From NCBI GenBank assembly GCA_011524525.1, contig WTKE01000051.1:1-52450 (forward strand): a stretch of DNA of 52,450 nucleotides, read 5' to 3'. Each line of letters starts with the position of its first letter. Within the stretch, counting starts at the first letter, position 1. The notes beneath the pieces are model-generated. The model saw only the letters and a list, made by a program, of their open reading frames with translations. It was not told the origin of the DNA and searched no databases. This DNA comes from Bacillus sp. (in: firmicutes). GTDB lineage: Bacteria > Bacillota > Bacilli > Bacillales > Cytobacillaceae. Position numbers and translations under genes: made by a program. Below are positions 43,873-52,450 of the stretch, piece after piece.

Positions 43873-44868
43873 ATGGGTGAAAATCGTCATCTTGCGTTAG
43901 GTTTGAGTGATGAAATGGTTTTAGAAATGTATGAAATGATGCTGCTTGCTCGTCGAATTGATGAACGGATGTGGCTGTTAAATCGCGCGGGAAAAATTCC
44001 CTTTGTTATTTCATGTCAAGGTCAAGAGGCAGCTCAAGTTGGTGCAGCATTTGCCCTAGATCGTGAGAAGGATTATGTTCTTCCATATTATCGAGATATG
44101 GGTGTTGTTTTGACGTTTGGTATGACTGCAAAGGATCTTATGTTGTCTGGCTTTGCTAAGGAAGAGGATCCGAACTCAGGTGGACGTCAAATGCCTGGTC
44201 ACTTTGGACAAAAGAAAAACCGGATTGTCACAGGTTCTTCTCCAGTAACTACGCAGGTTCCACATGCAGTGGGAATTGCCCTGGCTGGTAAAATGGAAAA
44301 TAAAGATTTAGTGACATTCGTTACGTTTGGAGAAGGCTCATCGAATCAGGGAGACTTTCATGAAGGAGCAAACTTTGCTGGAGTTCATAAACTTCCAGTC
44401 ATCTTTATGTGTGAAAACAACAAGTATGCGATTTCCGTCCCGATCGAAAAACAACTTGCGTGTGAGAATGTTTCCGATCGAGCTATTGGATACGGCATGC
44501 CAGGTGTAACGGTGGATGGAAACGACCCACTTGAAGTATACAAGGCGGTGAAAGAAGCAGCTGACCGCGGGCGCCGTGGAGAAGGTCCTACATTGGTTGA
44601 GACTGTTTCTTATCGATTAACTCCTCACTCTTCTGATGATGATGACAGAAGTTATCGCGGCCAAGAAGAGGTAGCGGAAGCAAAAGCGAAGGATCCCATT
44701 CTTACATTTGCTTCTTATTTAACAGAAGTTGGACTCCTAAATGATGATTTAGCAAAGGAAATTAATGATCGAATTATGAAACAAGTAAATGAAGCAACAG
44801 ACTATGCAGAAAATGCATCATATGCAGCTCCAGAAAGTGCATTAAAGCATGTGTACGCTGAGAAGTAA
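43873..44868 (+). CDS. bkdAA: Branched-chain 2-keto acid dehydrogenase E1 alpha
   Basis: This 331-residue thiamine-diphosphate E1 alpha subunit decarboxylates branched keto acids. Conserved segments are ARRIDERMWLLNRAGKIPFVISCQGQEAAQVGAAFAL, PYYRDMG, GRQMPGHFGQKKNRIVTGSSPV and the TPP-binding GEGSSNQGDFHEGANFAGVHKLPVIFMCENNKYAIS. The phosphorylation-loop region TPHSSDDDDRSYRG is also present. ATG at 43873 lies 8 nt after AGGAGG; the ATG at 43867 is too close to it. Confidence 0.96.
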   Translation: MGENRHLALGLSDEMVLEMYEMMLLARRIDERMWLLNRAGKIPFVISCQGQEAAQVGAAFALDREKDYVLPYYRDMGVVLTFGMTAKDLMLSGFAKEEDPNSGGRQMPGHFGQKKNRIVTGSSPVTTQVPHAVGIALAGKMENKDLVTFVTFGEGSSNQGDFHEGANFAGVHKLPVIFMCENNKYAISVPIEKQLACENVSDRAIGYGMPGVTVDGNDPLEVYKAVKEAADRGRRGEGPTLVETVSYRLTPHSSDDDDRSYRGQEEVAEAKAKDPILTFASYLTEVGLLNDDLAKEINDRIMKQVNEATDYAENASYAAPESALKHVYAEK

Positions 44869-44882
44869 GGGGGAAGAAATCA

Positions 44883-45866
44883 ATGCCTGTAATCTCATAT
44901 ATTGATGCGGTAACTATGGCGATCCGTGAGGAGATGGAGCGCGATACGAAAGTATTTGTCTTAGGTGAAGACGTTGGTAAAAAGGGCGGTGTATTTAAAG
45001 CAACGCAAGGCTTATATGAGCAATTTGGTGAAGCTCGAGTAATTGATACTCCACTAGCTGAATCAGCTATTGCAGGAGTTGGAATTGGTGCAGCGATGTA
45101 TGGCATGAGACCAATTGCCGAAATGCAGTTTGCTGATTTTATTATGCCCGCAGTGAACCAGATTATTTCCGAGTCTGCAAGAATCCGTTATCGCTCTAAC
45201 AATGATTGGAATTGCCCCATTGTAGTGCGAGCTCCGTATGGTGGAGGCGTTCACGGTGCGCTGTACCATTCTCAATCCGTTGAGGCGGTATTTGCCAATC
45301 AGCCAGGTCTAAAAATTGTTATGCCTTCGACTCCTTACGATGTAAAAGGTCTGCTAAAGGCTGCTATTCGTGATGATGATCCGGTTCTGTTTTTTGAGCA
45401 TAAGCGTGCTTATCGCTTAATCAAAGGGGAGGTTCCAGCTGATGATTATGTTCTTCCAATCGGTAAGGCAGATGTAAAACGAGAGGGAGAAGACATTACC
45501 GTCATTACTTATGGTTTATGTGTTCACTTTGCTCTACAAGCTGCAGAAAAATTAGCTAGTGACGGGATTTCAGCCCATATCCTTGACTTACGTACCGTGT
45601 ATCCTTTAGATAAAGAGGCGATAATTGAAGCAGCTTCTAAAACAGGAAAGGTCCTGTTAGTGACGGAAGATAACAAGGAAGGTAGCATTATGAGTGAAGT
45701 AGCGGCGATCATTGCTGAGAACTGCTTGTTTGATTTAGATGCACCCATTAAGCGCTTAGCGGGCCCTGACATACCAGCTATGCCATACGCACCAACGATG
45801 GAAAAGTACTTTATGGTAAATCCAGATAAGGTCGAAAAAGCGATGCGTGAGCTTGCAGAATTTTAA
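44883..45866 (+). CDS. bkdAB: Branched-chain 2-keto acid dehydrogenase E1 beta
   Basis: The 327-residue E1 beta subunit pairs with BkdAA. It carries GEDVGKKGGVFKATQGLYEQFGEARVIDTPLAE, EMQFADFIMPAVNQIISESARIRYRSN, RAPYGGGVHGALYHSQS and DLRTVYPLDKEAI, all family hallmarks. Length equals the B. subtilis protein. It is 14 nt downstream of bkdAA, with AGGGGG upstream. Confidence 0.97.
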   Translation: MPVISYIDAVTMAIREEMERDTKVFVLGEDVGKKGGVFKATQGLYEQFGEARVIDTPLAESAIAGVGIGAAMYGMRPIAEMQFADFIMPAVNQIISESARIRYRSNNDWNCPIVVRAPYGGGVHGALYHSQSVEAVFANQPGLKIVMPSTPYDVKGLLKAAIRDDDPVLFFEHKRAYRLIKGEVPADDYVLPIGKADVKREGEDITVITYGLCVHFALQAAEKLASDGISAHILDLRTVYPLDKEAIIEAASKTGKVLLVTEDNKEGSIMSEVAAIIAENCLFDLDAPIKRLAGPDIPAMPYAPTMEKYFMVNPDKVEKAMRELAEF

Positions 45867-45898
45867 TAGGGATTAAAGGTTAACAAGGAGGTAATGAA

Positions 45899-47158
45899 TT
45901 GGCTATCGAACAAATCAAAATGCCTCAGCTTGGGGAGAGTGTAACAGAAGGAACGATTAGCAAATGGCTCGTTTCGGTTGGGGACACGGTAAATAAATAT
46001 GATCCTCTAGCAGAGGTAATGACTGATAAAGTAAATGCAGAAGTACCTTCATCCTTCTCAGGAAAGATTGTCGAACTTATTGCCAGCGAAGGAGAAACAT
46101 TAGAGGTGGGTGCGGTTATTTGTACCATCGAAATTGAAGGGCAAGATCGTACACCGCAGGAAACGATCACAAAGAATCAAACAGAGGAAAATGTTCAAGA
46201 ATCGGAAGTGAGTGCTCCTAATAAAGCACGCTATTCACCAGCAGTTTTAAAGCTTTCCGCTGAGCATGCTATTGACTTAACTCAGGTATCAGGTTCTGGA
46301 GCGGGTGGTCGAATTACACGTAAAGATCTTCTGGCAATCATAGAGTCCGGAGTTGTTCCAACACCTCAACCAAAAGCGGAAGCAATTCCGACTGCTCCAG
46401 CTCGAAATCCGGTAGAAACAGCAGCACCTGCTCAAATAGATGTTCCAGTATCAACTGGAGATATAGAAATTCCAGTTTCTGGTGTGAGGAAAGCAATTGC
46501 GGCTAACATGTTACGCTCCAAGCATGAGGCACCACATGCTTGGACGATGGTTGAAGTCGATGTCACAAATTTAGTTGCATACAGAAACTCCATAAAATCG
46601 GAGTTTAAGACAAAAGAAGGATTTAACTTAACATTCTTTGCTTTCTTTGTAAAAGCAGTTGCTCAAAGCCTAAAGGAATTCCCACAAATGAACTCAATGT
46701 GGGCAGGAGATAAAATCATCCAGAAGAAGGATATTAATATTTCTATAGCTGTTGCAACAGAGGATGCTTTATATGTTCCGGTTATTAAGCATGCAGATGA
46801 AAAGACCATTAAAGGAATTGCGAGAGAAATTACTGAATTAGCGTCTAAAGTAAGAGCTGGAAAATTATCAAGCGCTGATATGCAAGGCGGTACGTTCACT
46901 GTTAACAATACCGGTTCGTTTGGATCCGTTCAATCCATGGGTATTATTAATTACCCTCAAGCAGCTATTCTACAAGTAGAATCCATCGTCAAACGTCCGG
47001 TTGTCATGGATGGAAATATGATTGCTGTAAGAGATATGGTTAATCTTTGTCTATCTCTAGATCACCGAGTTCTTGATGGTCTTGTGTGCGGAAGATTCTT
47101 AAAACGGGTGAAAGATATCCTTGAGGCTACCACAAAGGAAAATACATCTATTTACTAA
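45899..47158 (+). CDS. bkdB: Branched-chain 2-keto acid dehydrogenase E2 (lipoyl acyltransferase)
   Basis: The 419-residue E2 core transfers the branched acyl group to CoA. It has one lipoyl domain with Lys44 (VMTDKVNAEVPSSF), a Pro/Ala linker, a peripheral subunit-binding domain (ARYSPAVLKLSAEHAIDLTQVSGSGAGGRITRKDLL), a second linker, and the catalytic domain ending in SLDHRVLDG with His389 and Asp393. It starts at TTG with AAGGAGG at 6-7 nt. A terminator closes the operon. Confidence 0.96.
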   Translation: MAIEQIKMPQLGESVTEGTISKWLVSVGDTVNKYDPLAEVMTDKVNAEVPSSFSGKIVELIASEGETLEVGAVICTIEIEGQDRTPQETITKNQTEENVQESEVSAPNKARYSPAVLKLSAEHAIDLTQVSGSGAGGRITRKDLLAIIESGVVPTPQPKAEAIPTAPARNPVETAAPAQIDVPVSTGDIEIPVSGVRKAIAANMLRSKHEAPHAWTMVEVDVTNLVAYRNSIKSEFKTKEGFNLTFFAFFVKAVAQSLKEFPQMNSMWAGDKIIQKKDINISIAVATEDALYVPVIKHADEKTIKGIAREITELASKVRAGKLSSADMQGGTFTVNNTGSFGSVQSMGIINYPQAAILQVESIVKRPVVMDGNMIAVRDMVNLCLSLDHRVLDGLVCGRFLKRVKDILEATTKENTSIY

Positions 47159-47166
47159 TACAATAA

Positions 47167-47197
47167 GCCGTTGTCAATGTAGACAGCGGTTTTTCTT
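47167..47197 (+). terminator. Terminator of the bkd operon
   Basis: CCGTTGTC (47168-47175) pairs with GACAGCGG (47182-47189) over 8 positions including one G.U, followed by TTTTTC. Confidence 0.8.
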
Positions 47198-47199
47198 CT

Positions 47200-47227
47200 T
47201 TGCAATTATTCCCATGTGTACTACAAT
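47200..47227 (+). promoter_or_regulatory. SigA-like promoter of mutAB-meaB
   Basis: TTGCAA (47200-47205), a 16-nt spacer and TACAAT (47222-47227). It lies just after the bkd terminator, so the mut genes appear to have their own promoter. Confidence 0.55.
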
Positions 47228-47287
47228 AAGGGTAAGATCAATAATTTTGAATTTTACCTCATTTTATCTTTCGGAGGGAGGGGAGCC

Positions 47288-49150
47288 GTGGCAAATTTGA
47301 CACGGCATAAAATGCAAATAAAAGATATGAAAAATAAGTCATTCCCACTTTGGCAAGAGAAAGACTGGGCCGAAAAAAGTGAACAGTCACTGAAAGGAAA
47401 AAAGGTAGAAGATTTATTAAAACATACATATGAACAGATAAAATTGAAACCGCTTTATTTTAAGAAAGAACAACACTGTTCTCAATTTCCTGGTGTCCCA
47501 GATTACCGAAGAGGAATTGAATCATATTTAGGAGAGAAGCAACCATGGGGAATAGCACAGAACATTCACGCGTCTACCCTAAATGAGCTAAAAGACAAGA
47601 TAGAAGCTGCAATTAAAGGTGGACAGAACGCTGTTTCTTTTTCTGTTCAAGATGAAATTTCCTATCATTCTATATTTGAAGTGTTTGCAGATCGTTTCCC
47701 AGTTTGCATTCGTGCAACGAAAGGCCACCAATCCAAACTCCTCTCAGAACTTAGTAGCGTAAAAGAGAGTAATGATACACAAGGCTTTATCGCAACCGAT
47801 CCGTTAGCCCAATTGGCTTCAGCTGGCTATTTAGAAGAGTCGGTGAACGATGTGTATGATGAATTAGCAAAAAACATTCAATTTGCCTCACAAAAATTCC
47901 CGGATTTAAAAACAATTCTCGTTGACACTACTCCCTATCATAACGGGGGGGCTAACGCCGTCCAAGAAATTGCGATTTCTCTTGCAACTGCCGTATTCCA
48001 CCTAGAAGAACTCTCAAACCGAAACATACCGATTGAAACAATGCTATCTAAATATATTTTTCACTTCTCAGTAGGAGCCAATTTCTTTATGGAAATTGCT
48101 AAGTTACGAGCAGCACGGTTGCTTTGGAGTGAACTTGTAAAAGCTTATGGAGGAAGTACGGAAGATCAAAAAATGGTCATATCAGCACGAACGTCAAGCT
48201 TTACAAAAACCGTTTATGATCCATATGTGAATCTTCTGCGTTCTAGTAATGAAGCGTTTGCAGCAGTCATCGGAGGGGTCCAATACTTGCATGTAAGTCC
48301 ATATAATGAGCTCGAAGGGAATGGCGGAGAGTTTTCAGAGCGTATAGCTCGAAATTCGCAACTTATTTTAAAAGAAGAAGCGCTTCTTTGTAAAACACAC
48401 GATCCAGCTGGAGGTTCCTGGTATATAGAAGAACTAACTGACGAGATTGCAGGTAAGGCTTGGGCGCTGTTTCTACAAATTGATGATTCGGGCGGCATGC
48501 TATCTTCCCTTGTAGATGGAGAGATTCAATCTCAGATCTCTAAAGTATGGGAAAATAGAAAGAATGATAGTTTCACAAGACAACAATCGATTATCGGTAC
48601 CAATACATATGCAAATTTGCAGGATCAGCCATTAAAATTGAGCGTCCAGCAAAAAGCTACACCAGAAGCTGCAGCAATAAAGATACCTGAACTAAAGCAA
48701 GCTAGACTTTCAGAACCCTATGAAAACCTTAGAAGGATGTCTGAAAGGCTAAAACAGAAACCAGTTGTAGGGGTAATTTGTATCGGTGGATTCAAACAGT
48801 TTAATCCGCAAGCAGATTTTATTGCAGGCTTTCTCGCACCAGGTGGACTTGTTACGGAAAAAAGTGAAGAAACTGACAGTTGGAAACAAATTCAGAAATA
48901 TATTGATAGTAGCAACTATTCCACGTACTGCTTGTGTGGAGCATATGGAGAGTTTGAAGAATGGGGGCTATCTATCGTGAGAGAATTTCATACGATTTAT
49001 CCTGAAAAAAGACTATATTTGGCTGGACTTCCTGAACATAAGGATGTTTGGCTTCAAACAGGTGTAAAGGGCTTTTTTCATCGTAAAAGTAACTGCTATG
49101 ATTCTCTATTGAGTCTATTGACTGAAATGGAGGAAACTACCCATGCTTAA
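47288..49150 (+). CDS. mutA: Methylmalonyl-CoA mutase small subunit
   Basis: The 620-residue partner of MutB has the TIM-barrel region of the mutase family ([73 protein letters not shown]) but its C-terminal domain ([28 protein letters not shown]) lacks the cobalamin-binding DxHxxG, as expected for the non-catalytic subunit. GTG at 47288 follows GGAGGGAGGGGAG; an upstream in-frame ATG at 47216 would place that site within the gene. It overlaps mutB by 8 nt. Confidence 0.9.
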   Translation: MANLTRHKMQIKDMKNKSFPLWQEKDWAEKSEQSLKGKKVEDLLKHTYEQIKLKPLYFKKEQHCSQFPGVPDYRRGIESYLGEKQPWGIAQNIHASTLNELKDKIEAAIKGGQNAVSFSVQDEISYHSIFEVFADRFPVCIRATKGHQSKLLSELSSVKESNDTQGFIATDPLAQLASAGYLEESVNDVYDELAKNIQFASQKFPDLKTILVDTTPYHNGGANAVQEIAISLATAVFHLEELSNRNIPIETMLSKYIFHFSVGANFFMEIAKLRAARLLWSELVKAYGGSTEDQKMVISARTSSFTKTVYDPYVNLLRSSNEAFAAVIGGVQYLHVSPYNELEGNGGEFSERIARNSQLILKEEALLCKTHDPAGGSWYIEELTDEIAGKAWALFLQIDDSGGMLSSLVDGEIQSQISKVWENRKNDSFTRQQSIIGTNTYANLQDQPLKLSVQQKATPEAAAIKIPELKQARLSEPYENLRRMSERLKQKPVVGVICIGGFKQFNPQADFIAGFLAPGGLVTEKSEETDSWKQIQKYIDSSNYSTYCLCGAYGEFEEWGLSIVREFHTIYPEKRLYLAGLPEHKDVWLQTGVKGFFHRKSNCYDSLLSLLTEMEETTHA

Positions 49151-51320
49151 CAAACCCAATTTTCGTCAAATAAAGATATCTTCTTATAAGGAAAAGAGTA
49201 ATCGAGAAATAGAGGAAATAACTGCTTCCATTGAGGATTTATTTTACGAAACAAATGAACAAATCAGGATAAAGTCTCTTTATACGAGAGATGACCGAGA
49301 TCACTTAGCTCATCTTGGGGACTTACCGGGTTTGCCCCCTTATACAAGGGGACCATATCCAACGATGTATGTAAACAGACCTTGGACGGTAAGACAGTAT
49401 GCAGGTTTTTCTACAGCAGAGGAAAGTAATGCATTTTATCGCAGGAATTTAGCAATGGGGCAAAAGGGCTTGTCAGTTGCGTTTGATTTAGCCACTCATC
49501 GAGGCTATGATTCTGACCATCCACGCGTCGAAGGTGACGTAGGAAAAGCAGGAGTTGCTATTGACTCTGTGCTTGATATGAAAACCTTGTTTGATGGCAT
49601 TCCACTTGACCAGATGTCTGTCTCAATGACAATGAATGGAGCCGTTTTGCCAATTATGGCCTTTTACATTGTAACGGCCGAGGAGCAAGGGGTACGTAAG
49701 GAACAGTTATCTGGGACGATTCAAAATGATATTTTAAAAGAATATATGGTTCGTAATACATATATTTATCCACCAGAAATGTCGATGAAAATTATCGCTG
49801 ATATTTTTTCGTATACTTCTAAATATATGCCGAAATTCAATAGCATCAGTATTTCAGGATATCATATGCAGGAGGCGGGAGCACCGGCTGATATTGAACT
49901 TGCTTACACACTAGCAGATGGACTTGAATATGTTCGAACAGGTCTAAAAGCGGGTATTGATATCGATTCCTTTGCCCCCAGATTATCGTTCTTCTGGGCG
50001 ATTGGTATGAATTATTTCATGGAAGTAGCTAAGATGAGGGCAGGACGTTACATTTGGGCAAAGATGATGAAGTCGTATTCTCCTCAAAGTGAAAAATCTC
50101 TTGTCCTACGTACCCATTCCCAAACATCTGGATGGAGCTTAACGGAACAGGATCCGTTTAATAATGTGACTCGGACACTTATCGAAGCGCATGCTGCAGC
50201 GATGGGCCATACTCAATCTCTTCACACGAATGCCTTAGATGAAGCTATTGCCCTTCCAACCGATTTTTCTGCTAGAATTGCTCGCAATACGCAGCTATTT
50301 CTTCAAGAAGAAACCGGAATCACAAATGTGATTGACCCTTGGGCTGGATCATATTATGTGGAAGCACTAACAGATGAGTTGATTAAACGTGCGTGGGAGC
50401 ATATTGAAGAGGTTGAAGAGCTAGGTGGAATGGCAAAAGCAATTGAGACGGGCTTGCCAAAAATGAAGATAGAAGAAGCGGCAGCTAAGCGGCAAGCCAA
50501 AATTGACTCTGGTGAGGAAACGATCATTGGTGTCAATCGTTACCGAGTTGATAAAGAGGATGATATTGAGGTTTTAGACATAGATAATACAGCTGTAAGA
50601 TTAAAGCAAATTGAAAAACTGACCCATGTAAAAGCAAATAGAGACGAGCAAGAAGTGAAGCGAACTCTAGAAGCGTTAACAAAAGGGGCCCAGACAGGCG
50701 AAGGGAACCTCCTTGAACTTGCGGTAAATGCTGCCAGGGCTCGTGCAACAATCGGAGAAATTTCAGATGCGGTGGAAGCTGTTGCAGGAAGGCATAAAGC
50801 AATTATCCGTTCAATTAGTGGAGTATATAGCTCTGCGTACTCGAATGAAGAGGAAATGAAGGAAGTTCAGCGAATGACAGAGGAATTTCTAGAAAATGAA
50901 GGACGCCGGCCAAGAATCCTTATAGCCAAGATGGGACAGGACGGGCACGACAGGGGAGCAAAAGTGATATCAACGGCTTTTGCTGATTTAGGATTTGATG
51001 TGGATATTGGACCATTATTCCAAACACCAAAGGAGACCGCTTTACAAGCGATCGAAAATGATGTTCACGTGATTGGTATAAGCTCACTTGCTGCGGGCCA
51101 TAAAACATTGCTTCCACAATTAATGAAAGAATTAAAGAATTTAGGTCGGGATGATATTTTAGTGGTAATCGGTGGCGTCATTCCTGCTCAAGATTATGAG
51201 TATTTATATGCACAAGGGGCTTCCGCTATTTTTGGACCAGGGACCGTCATTCCAGTAGCCGCTCAAAAGGTGATAAGAGCTATCTACGAGCGATTGGGAT
51301 ATGAGGAAGTGGAAAAGTAA
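49143..51320 (+). CDS. mutB: Methylmalonyl-CoA mutase large (catalytic) subunit
   Basis: MutB converts (R)-methylmalonyl-CoA to succinyl-CoA with adenosylcobalamin. The 725-residue protein has the substrate barrel ([86 protein letters not shown]) and a C-terminal B12 domain with the lower-ligand motif [12 protein letters not shown] plus [29 protein letters not shown] lies before the ATG within the end of mutA. The stop overlaps the meaB start. Confidence 0.97.
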   Translation: MLNKPNFRQIKISSYKEKSNREIEEITASIEDLFYETNEQIRIKSLYTRDDRDHLAHLGDLPGLPPYTRGPYPTMYVNRPWTVRQYAGFSTAEESNAFYRRNLAMGQKGLSVAFDLATHRGYDSDHPRVEGDVGKAGVAIDSVLDMKTLFDGIPLDQMSVSMTMNGAVLPIMAFYIVTAEEQGVRKEQLSGTIQNDILKEYMVRNTYIYPPEMSMKIIADIFSYTSKYMPKFNSISISGYHMQEAGAPADIELAYTLADGLEYVRTGLKAGIDIDSFAPRLSFFWAIGMNYFMEVAKMRAGRYIWAKMMKSYSPQSEKSLVLRTHSQTSGWSLTEQDPFNNVTRTLIEAHAAAMGHTQSLHTNALDEAIALPTDFSARIARNTQLFLQEETGITNVIDPWAGSYYVEALTDELIKRAWEHIEEVEELGGMAKAIETGLPKMKIEEAAAKRQAKIDSGEETIIGVNRYRVDKEDDIEVLDIDNTAVRLKQIEKLTHVKANRDEQEVKRTLEALTKGAQTGEGNLLELAVNAARARATIGEISDAVEAVAGRHKAIIRSISGVYSSAYSNEEEMKEVQRMTEEFLENEGRRPRILIAKMGQDGHDRGAKVISTAFADLGFDVDIGPLFQTPKETALQAIENDVHVIGISSLAAGHKTLLPQLMKELKNLGRDDILVVIGGVIPAQDYEYLYAQGASAIFGPGTVIPVAAQKVIRAIYERLGYEEVEK

Positions 51321-52366
51321 TGAAAGATAATCATTTAGAAAATAGCTTTTCTTCTGCAAAACGATTTCACAAAAAGGTAAATAATGCACCAACGGTCGAG
51401 GAGCTATGCTCAGGGCTAAGGAATGGAAACCGTTCTATGCTCGCTCAAGCGATTACATTAATTGAAAGCAATGCCAACCACCATTTTAAAAAGGGGCAGG
51501 AACTTCTTCAACAAATTCTTCCCTTCTCAGGTAACTCGGTTCGAATTGGCATTACAGGTGTACCAGGAGCGGGAAAAAGTACCTTTATTGACTCATTTGG
51601 GATGTACTTATGTGAAAAAGGCATGAAGGTAGCTGTTCTAGCTGTTGACCCAAGCTCTAAGCGGAGTGGTGGGAGTATTTTAGGGGACAAAACGAGAATG
51701 GAACAACTATCTAGGACAGAGTTAGCTTTTATTCGGCCGTCCCCTACAGGAGGAAAGCTAGGTGGCGTTCATCGAAAAACGAAGGAGTCTATTGCTCTTT
51801 GTGAAGCCGCAGGTTATGAAGTGATTATTGTAGAGACCGTTGGTGTGGGACAAAGCGAAGTTATGGTAAGAGACATGGTAGACTTCTTTATGCTCCTTGT
51901 TTTAACAGGTGCTGGTGATGAGCTGCAAGGGATGAAAAAGGGAATCATGGAGCTTACCGACGCCATTGTCGTAAATAAAGCGGATGGTGAAAATGAAGCT
52001 GCCGCACGAAAAACTAGGGATGAATATAATCAAATTCTCCATTTTCTTCAACCCTCAACTACTAATTGGGAAACAAGAGCGCATGTTTGCTCAAGTTTAT
52101 ATAATAAAGGAATTGAGGAAATTTGGTGGACAATTGATCAATTTATCGATGCAACGACACAATCAGGAGTGTTTGAGGAGAGAAGAAGAAAACAAACAAA
52201 GGATTGGATGCACGCCTTAATCACCGATCAGCTTCAGCTACAATTTTACGCTCACGAAAAAATAAAAGAATTGCTACCTCAGCTTGAAAGAGCTGTAGTT
52301 AATGGTGAACAGACGGTTTCCACTGCAGTAGATATTCTATTTAAATATTTTTATGAAAAAAAATAA
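51320..52366 (+). CDS. meaB: MeaB/ArgK-type G3E GTPase, mutase chaperone
   Basis: MeaB loads and protects cobalamin in methylmalonyl-CoA mutase. The 348-residue P-loop GTPase shows ITGVPGAGKSTFID (Walker A), AVDPSSKRSGGSILGDKTRM (switch I), IVETVGVGQSE (switch II) and VVNKADGENE (NKxD). Its ATG shares a base with the mutB stop, implying coupled translation and direct functional linkage. The gene is complete; its stop is 84 nt from the window edge. Confidence 0.96.
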   Translation: MKDNHLENSFSSAKRFHKKVNNAPTVEELCSGLRNGNRSMLAQAITLIESNANHHFKKGQELLQQILPFSGNSVRIGITGVPGAGKSTFIDSFGMYLCEKGMKVAVLAVDPSSKRSGGSILGDKTRMEQLSRTELAFIRPSPTGGKLGGVHRKTKESIALCEAAGYEVIIVETVGVGQSEVMVRDMVDFFMLLVLTGAGDELQGMKKGIMELTDAIVVNKADGENEAAARKTRDEYNQILHFLQPSTTNWETRAHVCSSLYNKGIEEIWWTIDQFIDATTQSGVFEERRRKQTKDWMHALITDQLQLQFYAHEKIKELLPQLERAVVNGEQTVSTAVDILFKYFYEKK

Positions 52367-52372
52367 AAAAAG

Positions 52373-52397
52373 GAAGGTCACACAGACGGTGACCTTC
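52373..52397. terminator. Hairpin after meaB
   Basis: GAAGGTCAC and GTGACCTTC form a 9-bp perfect stem around a 7-nt loop. The T-tract is on the reverse strand (A-rich 52353-52371 on +), so it would terminate a convergent gene from the right best; on the + strand it has no T run. It may function as a bidirectional barrier. Confidence 0.6.
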
Positions 52398-52436
52398 ATC
52401 TAAGGAGTAGGGGTATGATCTAGCTGTGCTTATATC

Positions 52437-52450
52437 CTGTCTCTTATACA
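52437..52450. other. Nextera/Tn5 mosaic-end adapter sequence at the window edge
   Basis: CTGTCTCTTATACA equals the first 14 bases of the transposase adapter (mosaic end) used in Nextera libraries, and it runs exactly to the last base. It is most likely residual adapter at a contig end rather than genomic DNA. Confidence 0.8.

Noticed and set aside
1-52450. Defence island, prophage, insertion sequence, CRISPR array, tRNA or rRNA
   Set aside because: I found no repeats of array type, transposase, integrase or phage genes, and no cloverleaf or rRNA sequence; the window is mainly core genome.

Overview
The window is a low-GC chromosomal segment from an endospore-forming Bacillaceae bacterium. 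This rests on the spoIIIA operon, spoIVB, spo0A, splB and spore-coat-like genes, on strong AAGGAGG-type ribosome-binding sites with frequent TTG and GTG starts, and on a gene order that follows Bacillus subtilis yqhO-P-R-T, efp, spoIIIA, accBC, yqhY, nusB, folD, xseAB, ispA, dxs, yqxC, ahrC, recN, spoIVB, spo0A, then bkdR and the bkd operon. It is almost entirely core genome. I see no rRNA, tRNA, CRISPR, insertion sequence or prophage.

Layout: (1) 1-2970 is nrdJ, a cobalamin-dependent class II ribonucleotide reductase split by a 262-nt group I intron without an ORF, inserted between Gly480 and Glu481 of the catalytic NPCGE motif. (2) 3.0-8.9 kb holds splB, a patatin-like lipase (yqhO), membrane proteins YqhP and YqhR, an Xaa-Pro peptidase, efp and a reverse-strand SIMPL-domain protein. 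(3) 8.9-14.2 kb is the complete eight-gene spoIIIA operon behind a SigE-type promoter. (4) 14.2-18.2 kb is a reverse-strand five-gene module lying between spoIIIAH and accB: a short-chain dehydrogenase, a divergent QueA-like protein, a VOC protein, and an AirSR/YhcYZ-type two-component system whose GAF domain has a Cys cluster. (5) 18.4-29.95 kb is the housekeeping block: fatty-acid carboxylase subunits, Asp23-family YqhY, NusB, one-carbon metabolism, exonuclease VII, isoprenoid synthesis, the S4/FtsJ protein, the arginine repressor and RecN. (6) 30-32.4 kb is spoIVB and spo0A with recognisable SigF, SigH and Spo0A-box signals. (7) 32.5-36.8 kb holds two paralogous spore-coat-like genes on the reverse strand, a FapA-domain protein, a glycerophosphodiesterase and a small membrane protein. 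(8) 36.9-47.2 kb is bkdR and the sigma-54-driven ptb-bcd-buk-lpdV-bkdAA-bkdAB-bkdB operon for branched-chain amino acid catabolism. (9) 47.2-52.4 kb is mutA-mutB-meaB, cobalamin-dependent methylmalonyl-CoA mutase with its GTPase chaperone.

How the parts fit: the bkd operon makes branched acyl-CoAs. Isoleucine and valine degradation leads to propionyl-CoA and methylmalonyl-CoA, which the adjacent mut genes convert to succinyl-CoA. Cobalamin is used at both ends of the window (NrdJ and MutAB). Sporulation genes sit beside lipid, isoprenoid and arginine-control genes in the usual Bacillus order.

The main novelty is the nrdJ intron: P1, P10, P3, P7, P8 and P9-type pairings can all be read by eye and define exact splice sites that restore an 850-residue enzyme. 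Secondary points are the AirS-like/QueA-like module, the paired coat-like proteins, and several operators placed on promoters. The last 14 bases equal a Nextera/Tn5 mosaic-end sequence, so the right edge is probably a library artefact.
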